DNA from: CAZJAH01 sp964544155
GTDB lineage: Bacteria; Bacteroidota; Ignavibacteria; Kapaibacteriales; UBA2268
Assembly (NCBI GenBank): GCA_964544155.1
Contig: CAZJAH010000016.1
Location: 1-58,574 of the forward strand
Length of the DNA stretch: 58,574 nucleotides
Direction: 5' to 3'
The notes beneath the pieces were generated by a model. It ran no database searches. It had not been told where the DNA came from and saw only the letters and a list, made by a program, of their open reading frames with translations. The translations under genes and the position numbers were made by a program. This document shows, in pieces, positions 8,274-17,504 of the stretch (position 1 is the stretch's first letter; each line of letters opens with the position of its first letter).

Positions 8274-11200
8274 ATGGCTGCGGCTAAAAAAGTCAGATTA
8301 TTTAAGATAGCTTCCGAAATAAATATCGGAAAAGAAACCATTGTTGAATTCCTACAGGGAAAAGGGTTTGATATAGAAAATAAACCCACCGCCCGATTGG
8401 ATGAACAAATGGTAGAGGCAGTTTATGATAAATTCAAACGTGAAAAAAGAGCTGCCGAAGTTCAAAGGGAAAAAATCCAAAAGCATAAAGATCAGCGTAG
8501 AGATGCGGTAGTCGAATTACGCAATAAGCATATAGACGAGGAAGAATTACCTGAAGAACAGGAACCAAAAGCTCCTCCCGCTGATGAAGAACCCATTGAA
8601 GCTCAGCACGAACCCGAAATGAAAGGCAGTATCAAAGTCGAAGATACTGAAGAAATATCTCCCGCGGCGGAAGAAAAGGCAGAAGAGCCTTTAGAAGAAA
8701 AAACTGAAGAAGTTCCACCTGAGCAAACGCAGGCAGAAGAAGTTTCATCGGAGGAAGTTCCTGTTGAAGCTGAAGCTGAAACACAAGTTCCTGTTGAAGC
8801 TGAAGCTGAAACACAAGTTCCTGAAAAAGAAAAACTTCCTGCCGAAAATATCGAAATAAAAAATAAAGAAAGCCATCATCATACGCAGGGCCAGCCGGTA
8901 ACCGTAATGGAAGATGTTTCAGATGAAAAGCCCGGAGAATCAGTTGATGAAATTGTAACTGAAGAAATACCGCCCCGAAAAGAAATTGAAATTGACAAAG
9001 GGCAAAAAGAAAAGATAGAAGCCGAAGCAGACATCAGAAAAGAAGCACTGGAAGAAACAAGCGGAATAAGTCCTGAAGAAGAGGCTGAATCGGAATATGA
9101 AGGTATTGACACTGAGCCCGAAGAAGCAGAATCAGATGAAAAATCCGGTGAAAAGGCTCAGGAAGAGGAAATCAAAGATAAAGCTCCCAGGAAGAAAAAA
9201 CACCACCGTAAGATACTTGAAATCGATTACGATGATTCACCTAAGCTTCGCGGCCTTACTGTGCTTGGAAAGATAGATATTGAAAAGGAAAAACAGGCTA
9301 AAAAAGGTAAGAAAAAAATTAAAAGAAAGCCTGTTGAGGAAGATGAAGAACAGAAGTTAAGGAGAATTGAAAGAGATAAAAAAGGCAAGAAACCGGCACC
9401 CAAAACTGAAGAAGCCCGGGCAAAAACTCCTGCTAAAGAAAAACCGGCTCCTGCTAAAGAAAAACCGGCTCTGACAGATAAAAAAGAACAAACTAAAGAA
9501 GGCAGAAAAGAAAAAGATATAAGCCGCAAGAAGAAAAAACGCCGTAAATCCATACGCGAAATGATTAGCGAGGAAGATGTCGATAAGGCTATCAAGCAAA
9601 CCCTTTCCGGTATGGAACAGTCGAAAATATCGGCTACTAAAACCAAAATGCGAAAAAGACGCCTGGCCGAAAGAGAGGAAAAAGAAGCCAAAAAACAGGT
9701 AGAAAAAGAAAGAGAATTACAGAAACTTGAGCTGACGGAATATGTTACCACCAGTGACCTGGCCAATTTAATGGGCAAAACTGCCAATGATATAATCCTT
9801 AAATGCATGGAACTCGGACTCATGGTAACAATAAATCAGAGGCTTGACAAAGATACTATAATTCTTATCGCCGATGATTACGGTTTTGAGGTGGAGTTTC
9901 ACGATGAAAAAGAATTTCAGTTTATCGAAGAAGAAGAGGACAGGGAAGAAGACTTAAAGCCCCGTTCGCCAATAGTCACCATAATGGGACATGTTGATCA
10001 CGGTAAAACTTCACTTCTCGATCATATTCGCAGTGAGAATGTTGTCGCAGGTGAAGCTGGCGGTATTACGCAGCATATTGGCGCATATAAAGTAGAGCTG
10101 GATGCACATCGTTCGATTACCTTCCTCGATACTCCCGGCCATGAAGCATTTACGGCTATGAGAGCACGAGGTGCTCAGGTTACGGATATTGTAGTACTCG
10201 TAGTAGCTGCAGATGACAGTGTTATGCCCCAGACCATCGAGGCTATAAGCCATGCTAAAGCAGCTAATGTACCGATAGTTGTTGCCATTAATAAAATAGA
10301 TAAGCCCGACGCAAGGCCCGACAGAATAAAACAGCAGCTATCCGACCATAATATACTTGTTGAGGATTGGGGCGGTAAATACCAGTCAATAGAACTTTCT
10401 GCAAAATCAGGCTTAAATGTAGACCAGCTGCTTGATAAAATACTGCTTGAAGCAGAATTACTCGATCTGAAAGCGAACCCCGACAAAGGTGCGAGAGGTA
10501 TAGTCGTAGAAGCAAATATGAATAAAGGCCTGGGACCCGTAGCTACCATAATAATACAGAAAGGAACGCTTAATATTGGCGACGCCTTTGTATCAGGTGT
10601 ATTTTCTGGCAGAGTAAGAGCCATGCTTGATGAACGCGGCAATAAAGTTGATAAAGCAGGGCCATCCGTACCGGTTATGGTAGTCGGTTTTGACGGCTTG
10701 CCAGAAGCAGGGGATCAGTTCGTTTCAGTCAGCAGTGATTCCGATGCCAGACATATCGCCACCGAAAGACAGCAGCTAAAGCGGGAACAGGAACTCAGAC
10801 AGATACGCCACGTAACACTTGATGAGATATCCAAGCAAATTCAACTTGGAGGAGTCAAAGATCTGTTCCTTGTTATTAAAGGCGATGTATCCGGTTCTGT
10901 TGAAGCTATAAGTGATTCGCTGCAAAAGCTCTCGCGTGAGGAAGTAAGAGTAGTTATACTTCATAAAGGCGTGGGAGCCATATCAGAATCAGACGTAATG
11001 CTCGCGGCAGCCTCACACGCGGTCATCATAGGGTTTAACATATCGCCTACCGCTCAGGCACGCAAAGCCGCCGAATCCGAACATGTAGATATAAGGCTGT
11101 ATGATATCATTTATGACTGTATAAACGAAGTGCAGCTTGCCTTAGAAGGCCTGCTCTCACCAGAATACAAAGAAGAAACAATCTGCACCGTCGAAGTCAG

Positions 11201-11471
11201 GAAAGTTTTCAAAATCAGCAGGCTTGGATCTATTGCGGGATGCTATGTGCTAAGCGGTAAAATTACCCGAAATGATAAGGTGCGCGTATTACGCGACGGA
11301 CTACCGGTATTCGACGGCGGTATTGCTTCGCTTAAAAGAGGCAAAGATGACGTTAAAGAAGTTGACTCAGGATTCGAATGCGGTATTCAGCTCGTAGGAT
11401 TCAATGATTTCCTCGAAGGAGATATTATTGAAGGATACAGAATTGTGGAAGTTCGCAGAACTCTTAAATAA
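8274..11471 (+). CDS. infB: Translation initiation factor IF-2
   Basis: IF-2 is the GTPase that brings fMet-tRNA to the 30S subunit and promotes subunit joining. The 1065-residue protein begins with an IF2_N domain (RLFKIASEINIGKETIVEFL). A very long charged Lys/Glu-rich linker (about 60-480) and a second IF2_N-like domain (TTSDLANLMGKTANDIILKC) follow. The GTPase domain has G1 GHVDHGKT (572-579), G2 GGITQHIG, G3 DTPGHEAF and G4 NKID, and domains II to IV complete the protein. The linker contains two exact 30-bp tandem units (8761-8820) and two 21-bp units (9429-9470). This makes it longer than the E. coli protein (890 residues). It lies 46 bases after nusA and 12 before rbfA. Confidence 0.97.
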   Translation: MAAAKKVRLFKIASEINIGKETIVEFLQGKGFDIENKPTARLDEQMVEAVYDKFKREKRAAEVQREKIQKHKDQRRDAVVELRNKHIDEEELPEEQEPKAPPADEEPIEAQHEPEMKGSIKVEDTEEISPAAEEKAEEPLEEKTEEVPPEQTQAEEVSSEEVPVEAEAETQVPVEAEAETQVPEKEKLPAENIEIKNKESHHHTQGQPVTVMEDVSDEKPGESVDEIVTEEIPPRKEIEIDKGQKEKIEAEADIRKEALEETSGISPEEEAESEYEGIDTEPEEAESDEKSGEKAQEEEIKDKAPRKKKHHRKILEIDYDDSPKLRGLTVLGKIDIEKEKQAKKGKKKIKRKPVEEDEEQKLRRIERDKKGKKPAPKTEEARAKTPAKEKPAPAKEKPALTDKKEQTKEGRKEKDISRKKKKRRKSIREMISEEDVDKAIKQTLSGMEQSKISATKTKMRKRRLAEREEKEAKKQVEKERELQKLELTEYVTTSDLANLMGKTANDIILKCMELGLMVTINQRLDKDTIILIADDYGFEVEFHDEKEFQFIEEEEDREEDLKPRSPIVTIMGHVDHGKTSLLDHIRSENVVAGEAGGITQHIGAYKVELDAHRSITFLDTPGHEAFTAMRARGAQVTDIVVLVVAADDSVMPQTIEAISHAKAANVPIVVAINKIDKPDARPDRIKQQLSDHNILVEDWGGKYQSIELSAKSGLNVDQLLDKILLEAELLDLKANPDKGARGIVVEANMNKGLGPVATIIIQKGTLNIGDAFVSGVFSGRVRAMLDERGNKVDKAGPSVPVMVVGFDGLPEAGDQFVSVSSDSDARHIATERQQLKREQELRQIRHVTLDEISKQIQLGGVKDLFLVIKGDVSGSVEAISDSLQKLSREEVRVVILHKGVGAISESDVMLAAASHAVIIGFNISPTAQARKAAESEHVDIRLYDIIYDCINEVQLALEGLLSPEYKEETICTVEVRKVFKISRLGSIAGCYVLSGKITRNDKVRVLRDGLPVFDGGIASLKRGKDDVKEVDSGFECGIQLVGFNDFLEGDIIEGYRIVEVRRTLK
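8761..8820 (+). repeat. Two 30-bp tandem repeats inside infB
   Basis: Positions 8761-8790 and 8791-8820 are identical and encode PVEAEAETQV twice. They sit in the unstructured linker, so copy number can vary without breaking the reading frame. Confidence 0.95.
9429..9470 (+). repeat. Two 21-bp tandem repeats inside infB
   Basis: A 21-base unit encoding PAKEKPA occurs twice in a row in the IF-2 linker. Confidence 0.85.
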
Positions 11472-11483
11472 TAATAAGTTTCA

Positions 11484-11840
11484 ATGTCAATAAGATCAGA
11501 AAAAGTTGCCAGCACAATTAAAAAAGTCCTGGCACTGCCAATAGAAGAAATTGCCCGCGAAGAAAACGCGGGCCTTGTGACCGTTACTTCCGTAAAGGTC
11601 TCAAGTGATTTGCAGATAGCTAAAATCTATCTCAGTATGTTTGGAGAAAACATCTCCCCATTCGAATTCCTTAAAACTCTCGAAAACCGCAAAGGAGAGC
11701 TTAGGTCGATGATAGGATCACAGATGCGTCTCAGGTTTACACCTGACTTGAGGTTCTTCTTCGATGATACACTCGACCAGATGGAACACATAAAAAATCT
11801 TCTTGATTCAGTTAAAAAAGATAACAGGGATGATAATTAA
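11484..11840 (+). CDS. rbfA: 30S ribosome-binding factor A
   Basis: RbfA is a small KH-fold protein that binds the 30S subunit and helps 16S rRNA 5' end maturation and cold adaptation. The 118-residue protein has the expected pattern: an N-terminal RSEKVASTIKKVLALPIEEI, then VTVTSVKVSSDLQIAKIYLS, and the C-terminal LRFTPDLRFFFDDTLDQMEHI with the family's P-L-F-D signature region. It lies 12 bases after infB and 15 before truB, so it is cotranscribed with them. Confidence 0.95.
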   Translation: MSIRSEKVASTIKKVLALPIEEIAREENAGLVTVTSVKVSSDLQIAKIYLSMFGENISPFEFLKTLENRKGELRSMIGSQMRLRFTPDLRFFFDDTLDQMEHIKNLLDSVKKDNRDDN

Positions 11841-11855
11841 AGCCGGTGGAATTCT

Positions 11856-12581
11856 ATGATAGTATTCGATAAGAATTCCACACTAAGCTATGATGAATGG
11901 CTGAACGCGGCATCAACCGAAGGTGCTTTAGCCCTGATCGATAAGGATATGGATTGGACTTCTTTTGATGTAGTCGCCAAACTCAGAAATTTTACAAGAA
12001 TAAAAAAAGTCGGCCATGCCGGCACACTTGACCCCCTTGCTACCGGGCTTCTCATACTCGGATTCGGGAAAGCCACAAAAGAGCTTGATAAATTTAAAGA
12101 TATGCCCAAATCGTATCTTGCCGAGATAAAACTTGGCGCTACCACCAAAACTGACGACGCCGAAGCCGATGAAGAGAACATCAGGCCCGTACCCGGATTC
12201 ACAGATAATGAAATAATAGATGAAATAAAAGATTTCGAAGGAAAAATTGAGCAAATACCGCCCATGTATTCCGCGAAAAAAGTTAAAGGGCACAAGCTCT
12301 ATACCTTGGCCCGTAAGGGGCAGGAAGTAGAAATTGCTCCTTCAACAGTTGAGATATTTTCAATAAAAATATTGAAAATCAGCCTGCCGCGGGTACTTAT
12401 CGATGTAAATTGCTCAAAAGGTACTTACATAAGGTCACTCGCCAGGGATATAGGAGCAAGGCTCGGCACCGGCGGTTACTTAAGCTCTCTCAGGAGAACA
12501 GCCATAGGCCCTTACAATGCAGGCGAAGCCTTTACGGTTAATGAGTTTGTTGAAATAAATAAAAGTCCGGATAGTCAATAA
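11856..12581 (+). CDS. truB: tRNA pseudouridine-55 synthase
   Basis: TruB converts U55 in the T loop of tRNAs to pseudouridine. The catalytic motif GHAGTLDPLATG is intact, with Asp59 as the nucleophile. Other family blocks are IDKDMDWTSFDVVAKLRN, PPMYSAKKVKGHKLY, and CSKGTYIRSLARDIG with the conserved arginine. At 241 residues it lacks the C-terminal PUA domain of E. coli TruB, as is usual for shorter members. It is followed 42 bases later by ribF. Confidence 0.96.
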   Translation: MIVFDKNSTLSYDEWLNAASTEGALALIDKDMDWTSFDVVAKLRNFTRIKKVGHAGTLDPLATGLLILGFGKATKELDKFKDMPKSYLAEIKLGATTKTDDAEADEENIRPVPGFTDNEIIDEIKDFEGKIEQIPPMYSAKKVKGHKLYTLARKGQEVEIAPSTVEIFSIKILKISLPRVLIDVNCSKGTYIRSLARDIGARLGTGGYLSSLRRTAIGPYNAGEAFTVNEFVEINKSPDSQ

Positions 12582-12623
12582 TTTTTTTTATATAATTAAA
12601 ACGGTACTAAAAATCAGTCATAA

Positions 12624-13571
12624 ATGAAGGTTTACAGGTCATTTGATGAAATTGAAAGAAAAGCCGAAAGCGTTATAACTACCGGTACTTTTGACGGTGT
12701 GCACAAGGGCCATAAGATAATACTAGACAGGCTGAAATATATTTCCCGACATTCGGGCTTAAGGCATGTTCTTGTAACCATGCACCCGCATCCCCGTATT
12801 GTCCTGCAGAGAACAGGCTTGCAGCCTTTAGAGTTGCTGACGAATATTAACGAAAGACTTCATCTATTTGAGCATTACGGCATCGGGCATGTACTGGTTA
12901 TTCCCTTTACATATGAATTTTCCTGTACACCACCTGATGTTTTTATCCGGGATTACCTTCACGGCATGATTGGAATGGAAAAAATACTTGTCGGCTATGA
13001 CCACATGTTCGGCAAGAATCGCGAAGGCAATATGCAGCTTCTGAATGAACTATCCGAGGAACTGAATTTCAGCATAGAAAAAATAGAAGCATTTTCAGAG
13101 AATGATACCGTTATTTCCAGTACAAAAATTCGACAGGCAATTAAAACAAGCGAATTGGCAAGAGCACGCGAAATGCTGGGCTATGATTACTTCTTAACAG
13201 GGCAGGTGGTACACGGCGACGCGCGTGGTGCCCAAATAGGCTTCCCGACAGCGAACATCAGGCCCACAGACGAATACAAACTAATGCCGGGCAAGGGTGT
13301 ATATTTTGTATCCGCGGTAATTGATGGCAAAATTAATTACGGAATGGCGAATATAGGAACCCGGCCAACATTTACTGACGATATATATCCGAGGCTGGAG
13401 ATACATTTCTTTGATTTTGACAGAGATATTTACGGAATGACGATAACGGTGAAATTTCTTGAATTTATACGCCCTGAGCGCAAATTTTCAGGCCCGGATG
13501 AATTTCGTGCCCAACTTGAAAAAGACAGAAGTAAATGCTTTGCATTGATGAAAAAAAGAGCTTTAAAATGA
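12624..13571 (+). CDS. ribF: Bifunctional riboflavin kinase / FAD synthetase
   Basis: RibF phosphorylates riboflavin to FMN and then adenylylates it to FAD. The N-terminal nucleotidyltransferase domain has TTGTFDGVHKGHKIIL (the HxGH-like site), GYDHMFGKNREG and ISSTKIRQAI. The C-terminal kinase domain has GDARGAQIGFPTANI and GMANIGTRPTF, and ends in LEFIRPERKFSG. The 315-residue length is normal. It is the last gene of the nusA cluster before the rpsO promoter. Confidence 0.96.
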   Translation: MKVYRSFDEIERKAESVITTGTFDGVHKGHKIILDRLKYISRHSGLRHVLVTMHPHPRIVLQRTGLQPLELLTNINERLHLFEHYGIGHVLVIPFTYEFSCTPPDVFIRDYLHGMIGMEKILVGYDHMFGKNREGNMQLLNELSEELNFSIEKIEAFSENDTVISSTKIRQAIKTSELARAREMLGYDYFLTGQVVHGDARGAQIGFPTANIRPTDEYKLMPGKGVYFVSAVIDGKINYGMANIGTRPTFTDDIYPRLEIHFFDFDRDIYGMTITVKFLEFIRPERKFSGPDEFRAQLEKDRSKCFALMKKRALK

Positions 13572-13643
13572 AAAAACTGAATAAAAATTACGAATAAACT
13601 GAATAAATAAAAAAGAAAATTTTCTTAAGAAAAAAAGAATTAT

Positions 13644-13651
13644 TATATTTG
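13644..13651 (+). promoter_or_regulatory. Possible -7 box of an rpsO promoter
   Basis: TATATTTG fits the FCB -7 consensus TAnnTTTG exactly and lies 43 bases before the rpsO start, in a 123-base AT-rich gap after ribF. No clear TTTG was seen at the right distance upstream. Confidence 0.3.
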
Positions 13652-13694
13652 TAATTCGTATAATAATGAACAGGTGTATTTGGAGTAGCGATTT

Positions 13695-13961
13695 ATGATC
13701 ACTCATGAACAAAAACGAGAAATAGTCGGAAAATATGGAAGCAGCACAGGCGATTCAGGAAAAGCCGAAGTGCAGATAGCTATACTGACAGCAAGGATAA
13801 ATGATTTGACAGGCCATCTGTCAGGCCATAAGAAAGATGTGAGCAGCAGACGCGGCCTCATAAAGCTCGTCAGTAAAAGAAGAAAACTTCTCGATTATCT
13901 CGCGAAAAAAGATATTAGCAGGTACCGCGAGATCCTGGGACAGCTTTCACTACGTAAATAA
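13695..13961 (+). CDS. rpsO: 30S ribosomal protein S15
   Basis: S15 is a primary 16S rRNA-binding protein of the small subunit. The 88-residue sequence matches the family throughout: TGDSGKAEVQIAILTARIND, LTGHLSGHKKDVSSRRGL and KRRKLLDYLAKKDISRYREI. It has its own promoter-like upstream region and a terminator directly after it. pnp follows, as in many bacteria. Confidence 0.98.
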   Translation: MITHEQKREIVGKYGSSTGDSGKAEVQIAILTARINDLTGHLSGHKKDVSSRRGLIKLVSKRRKLLDYLAKKDISRYREILGQLSLRK

Positions 13962-13968
13962 TATTAAC

Positions 13969-13994
13969 CGGCGGCTTATGACCGCCGTTTTTTT
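13969..13994 (+). terminator. Terminator after rpsO
   Basis: CGGCGG and CCGCCG pair around a seven-base loop, followed by seven T residues. It is positioned to separate rpsO from pnp. Confidence 0.88.
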
Positions 13995-14126
13995 ATTAAT
14001 TCCTTACGTATTTATATTAATTCCTTAAATGTAATGAATAATTTTCATTTTATTCGTCAAATAATGATTAAGGACTTACAGGCCGACATACCTGAATATT
14101 TTTTATTAATTATTTAAAAGAACCTT

Positions 14127-16373
14127 ATGATTTCAAAAAAAGTATCAATTAATTTTGAAGGCCGTGAATATACTCTCGAATCAGGGAAATATGCTAAATT
14201 CGCAAGCGGTTCCGTTATGGTGAGTTGTGGCGACTCCATGGTGCTGGTTGCCGCGACTGCTTCACAAAAAGAGCTGGATAATATCGATTTTCTGCCACTA
14301 CAGGTAGAGTACAGAGAAAAAACAGCTTCGGCCGGAAAAATACCCGGTGGATTCCTGAAAAGGGAAGGCAGGCCTTCAGACAACGAAGTACTCACATCAA
14401 GGCTTATCGACAGGCCCATCAGGCCTATGATACCAAAAACATGGCATTATGAAACGCAGATTATAGCTACAGTTTATTCGGCTGATCCTAATGTTTTACC
14501 CGATACACTCGGAGCTGTGGGCGCTTCCGCTGCTCTGATGATATCCGATATCCCCTTTAACGGGCCCATATCCGAAGTTAGAGTAGGCAGGATCAACGGC
14601 GAATTCATTGCTAACCCTACTTATGATCAGATCGAAGAATGCGATATCGATATGATCGTAGGCGGCACCGATAATGCCATTACTATGGTGGAAGGCGAAT
14701 CCAAAGAGATATCCGAAGAAGATTTCCTCGCCGCCATCGAATTTGCCCACGATAAGATCAAGCAGTTAAACGGCTTGCAGAAAGAGCTGGCCGAAGCTGT
14801 CGGCAAAGTAAAAAGAGAATTTATAGAGTTTGAAGTTCCCGAAGAGATCAGGGAATTTATTAAAGAGTCTATTAAAGATAAAATTGATCATTACGTTCAT
14901 GCTCAATCATCAAAAGAAGAGCGTTCGGCCGCCCGGAAAGAAATTCAGGAAACCGCAGAAAATGCACTCACTGAAAAATACGGAGAAGACGAGGAGCATG
15001 CTGATAAGATTCCCATGTACCTGAATGAAGTTGTGGGTAAGCTCGAAAAATCCGAAATGAGAAAAATGATCATCGAAGAAAAACGCAGGCTCGACGGCAG
15101 AGCTTACGACGAGATACGGCCTATTACCTGCGAAGTAGGGATTCTTCCGAGAACTCACGGATCAGCTCTATTCACCAGAGGCGAAACCCAGAGCTTATCG
15201 ACACTTACTTTGGGAACTTCGAGGGATGAGCAAATGATTGACGGACTGCACCCGGTATTTACCGAGAGGTTCATGCTTCATTATAATTTTCCACCATTCT
15301 GTACGGGTGAAACAGGCAGGCTTTTTGTCGGCAGAAGGGAAATCGGCCATGGACATCTTGCCTGGAGGGCTTTAAAAGCAATGCTACCCGAACAGGAATT
15401 ATTCCCCTATACTCTTAGAATTGTATCGGATATACTTGAATCTAACGGCTCATCCTCGATGGCAACTGTTTGCGCTGGCAGCCTTTGTATGTTCGACGCT
15501 GGCGTACCCTTCCGTAAATCCGTTGCCGGAATTGCCATGGGGCTTATCAAAGAGGATGACCAGGTAGCTGTTCTCAGCGATATTCTTGGCGATGAGGATT
15601 TCCTTGGCGATATGGACTTTAAGGTAGCAGGCACTGTTGACGGAATAACCGCCTTCCAGATGGATATTAAAATCGAAGGCCTTTCTATTGAGATCATGAA
15701 AACGGCTCTTGAGCAGGCAAGGCGGGGCAGGCTTCATATACTTGGCATTATGAATGAAGCTTTAGGCGCGCCAAGATTAGATATATCAGCATACGCGCCA
15801 AAATTCGAAACTATTAAAGTACCCGTTGATATGATCGGCGCTGTAATTGGCCCGGGCGGTGAGCACATCAGAAACATCGTCAAAGAATCAGGCGCTGAAA
15901 TCAATATCGATGATGACGGAACAGTTACCATTGCGGCTACAAGTACCGAAGATAGCGAGAAAGCCAAAGAGATGATCGCCCAGCTTACCCGCAAGCCGGA
16001 AGAAGGCAAGATTTATACCGGTACGGTTAAAGAAATTCGGGAAGGCCTCGGAGCTTTTGTTGAAATACTTCCTAAAGTTCAGGGACTGCTGCATATTTCG
16101 CAGATTGCCTATGAGAGAGTTGAGGAAGTATCCGACTATCTTAAAGAAGGCGATAAAATTGACGTAAAACTTCTTGAGATCACACGCGACGGCAAATACA
16201 GGCTTAGCAGAAAAGCCGTGCTCCCAAAACCTGAAGGTTACGTCGAGCAGGATGATGACAGGCCACAAAGAAGAAGTAGCGGACGCCCAGGCGGAAGCCG
16301 TTCTGATAGCAGAGGCGGCCGGCCGGGTGGCAACCGCCCCGGAGGTAACCGTCCAGCAGGAGATAGGAGATAG
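14127..16373 (+). CDS. pnp: Polyribonucleotide nucleotidyltransferase (PNPase)
   Basis: PNPase degrades RNA from the 3' end with phosphate and can also add nucleotides. The 748-residue protein has the first RNase PH domain (about 10-140, GGFLKREGRPSDNEVLTSRL), a helical linker, and the second RNase PH domain (about 315-540, RTHGSALFTRGETQSLSTLT and the active-site SLCMFDAGVPF). A KH domain (about 555-615, VIGPGGEHIRNIVKESGAEI) and an S1 domain (about 620-695) follow. The last 45 residues are an RGG-like Arg/Gly-rich tail, which is common in this group and may add RNA binding. A terminator follows at 16406. Confidence 0.97.
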   Translation: MISKKVSINFEGREYTLESGKYAKFASGSVMVSCGDSMVLVAATASQKELDNIDFLPLQVEYREKTASAGKIPGGFLKREGRPSDNEVLTSRLIDRPIRPMIPKTWHYETQIIATVYSADPNVLPDTLGAVGASAALMISDIPFNGPISEVRVGRINGEFIANPTYDQIEECDIDMIVGGTDNAITMVEGESKEISEEDFLAAIEFAHDKIKQLNGLQKELAEAVGKVKREFIEFEVPEEIREFIKESIKDKIDHYVHAQSSKEERSAARKEIQETAENALTEKYGEDEEHADKIPMYLNEVVGKLEKSEMRKMIIEEKRRLDGRAYDEIRPITCEVGILPRTHGSALFTRGETQSLSTLTLGTSRDEQMIDGLHPVFTERFMLHYNFPPFCTGETGRLFVGRREIGHGHLAWRALKAMLPEQELFPYTLRIVSDILESNGSSSMATVCAGSLCMFDAGVPFRKSVAGIAMGLIKEDDQVAVLSDILGDEDFLGDMDFKVAGTVDGITAFQMDIKIEGLSIEIMKTALEQARRGRLHILGIMNEALGAPRLDISAYAPKFETIKVPVDMIGAVIGPGGEHIRNIVKESGAEINIDDDGTVTIAATSTEDSEKAKEMIAQLTRKPEEGKIYTGTVKEIREGLGAFVEILPKVQGLLHISQIAYERVEEVSDYLKEGDKIDVKLLEITRDGKYRLSRKAVLPKPEGYVEQDDDRPQRRSSGRPGGSRSDSRGGRPGGNRPGGNRPAGDRR

Positions 16374-16405
16374 TTAAGGGGCTGTATTCAAATATCATTA
16401 AAACT

Positions 16406-16435
16406 ATGGGCACCACAGGATGGCGCCCATTTTTC
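16406..16435 (+). terminator. Terminator after pnp
   Basis: ATGGGC and GCCCAT pair around about 13 bases and are followed by TTTTTC. It lies between the convergent pnp and batA genes. Confidence 0.75.
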
Positions 16436-16505
16436 GTTTATATTTAAGCCATAGTTTTGTTTAAATCAAAATAATTAGGTTTAAATTACAATAATCAGAA
16501 AAATC

Positions 16506-17504
16506 TCATGATAAATTCCTGAAATAAAGCATCCTGCTGAGCAGTTCAATCAAAAGGATCACCGCGCCGGCGATAGCCAATGGCAGGTATTCCTCGGTAT
16601 ATCTTGTAAAAAATGCCACATCGATCTTTGTTTTTTCGAGCCGGTCAATATCTTGGAATATGCTTTCAAGGGCTTTTTTGTTTGTCGCCCGGAAGTATTT
16701 ACCGCCGGTTTGATCAGCGATATTTTCGAGTATCGGCTCATCGATATTTACTTCTATTTGTGCTATCCTCGTTCTTCCAAAGCGGTCTTTAACGGGATAA
16801 GGAGCTTGCCCTTTAGTCCCCACACCTATGGTATAAACCCTTATACCGTAAGTATCAGCTATCTCCGAGGCTGTAAGCGGCGCTATGGAACCGCGGTTAT
16901 TAACTCCGTCCGTGAGAAGAATTACTACTTTGCTCTTGCTATCCAGGTCTTTCAGCCTGGCCACAGAAGTAGCAAGCCCCATTCCGATAGCTGTACCGTC
17001 GGGGATTGTCCCTGTTTTGATATTATCCAGCAAATTGATCAAAATATCATGATCAATGGTAACAGGGCACTGCGTAAAGCTCTCCGCGGCAAATACCACA
17101 AGGCCGATCCTGTCATTAGGCCTGCCTTTGATGAACTGTACGGCTGTTTCTTTGGCTGCCTCCAGCCTGTCAGGATCGAAATCCCTTGCAAGCATTGAGC
17201 TGGAAACATCAAGAGCTATGACTATATCAATACCCTCTGTTGTAATAGATTGCTCACTGGAGCTTGACTGCGGCCTGGCAAGGGCAGTAATTATTAAAGT
17301 AATTGATATCAGCCGCAGTACAAAGGGCAGATACCTGAGTTTTACTTTCAGGGGTTTATTCTTTACCGGAAGCCCGGCAGTCGATGATAGCCTGAGTGAA
17401 GGATGATAATTCTTCCTGCGGATGAATTGCCATAAGATAAGCGCCGGCAAAATAAGCAGCAGCCAGAACATTTCAGGGTTGGCAAATGTTATGTCATTGA
17501 ACAT
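16506..17504 (-). CDS. batA: BatA-like VWA-domain membrane protein
   Basis: This inner-membrane protein of 332 residues has two N-terminal membrane segments (about 12-28 and 60-77), a VWA domain with the metal site DVSSSM, and a C-terminal membrane helix (about 305-325). Also present are ARDFDPDRLEAAKETAVQFI and LLTDGVNNRGSIAPLTA, typical of BatA from the Bacteroides aerotolerance cluster. The VWA domain faces the periplasm and probably binds a partner in a metal-dependent way. Its exact role is unsettled even in well-studied members. It is the last gene of a four-gene operon and overlaps the upstream gene by 11 bases. Confidence 0.85.
   Translation of the reverse strand: MFNDITFANPEMFWLLLILPALILWQFIRRKNYHPSLRLSSTAGLPVKNKPLKVKLRYLPFVLRLISITLIITALARPQSSSSEQSITTEGIDIVIALDVSSSMLARDFDPDRLEAAKETAVQFIKGRPNDRIGLVVFAAESFTQCPVTIDHDILINLLDNIKTGTIPDGTAIGMGLATSVARLKDLDSKSKVVILLTDGVNNRGSIAPLTASEIADTYGIRVYTIGVGTKGQAPYPVKDRFGRTRIAQIEVNIDEPILENIADQTGGKYFRATNKKALESIFQDIDRLEKTKIDVAFFTRYTEEYLPLAIAGAVILLIELLSRMLYFRNLS

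Noticed and set aside
9227..9823. Long Ser/Phe-rich reading frame on the minus strand within infB
   Set aside because: Antisense shadow of the Lys/Glu-rich IF-2 linker; low complexity and no homology.
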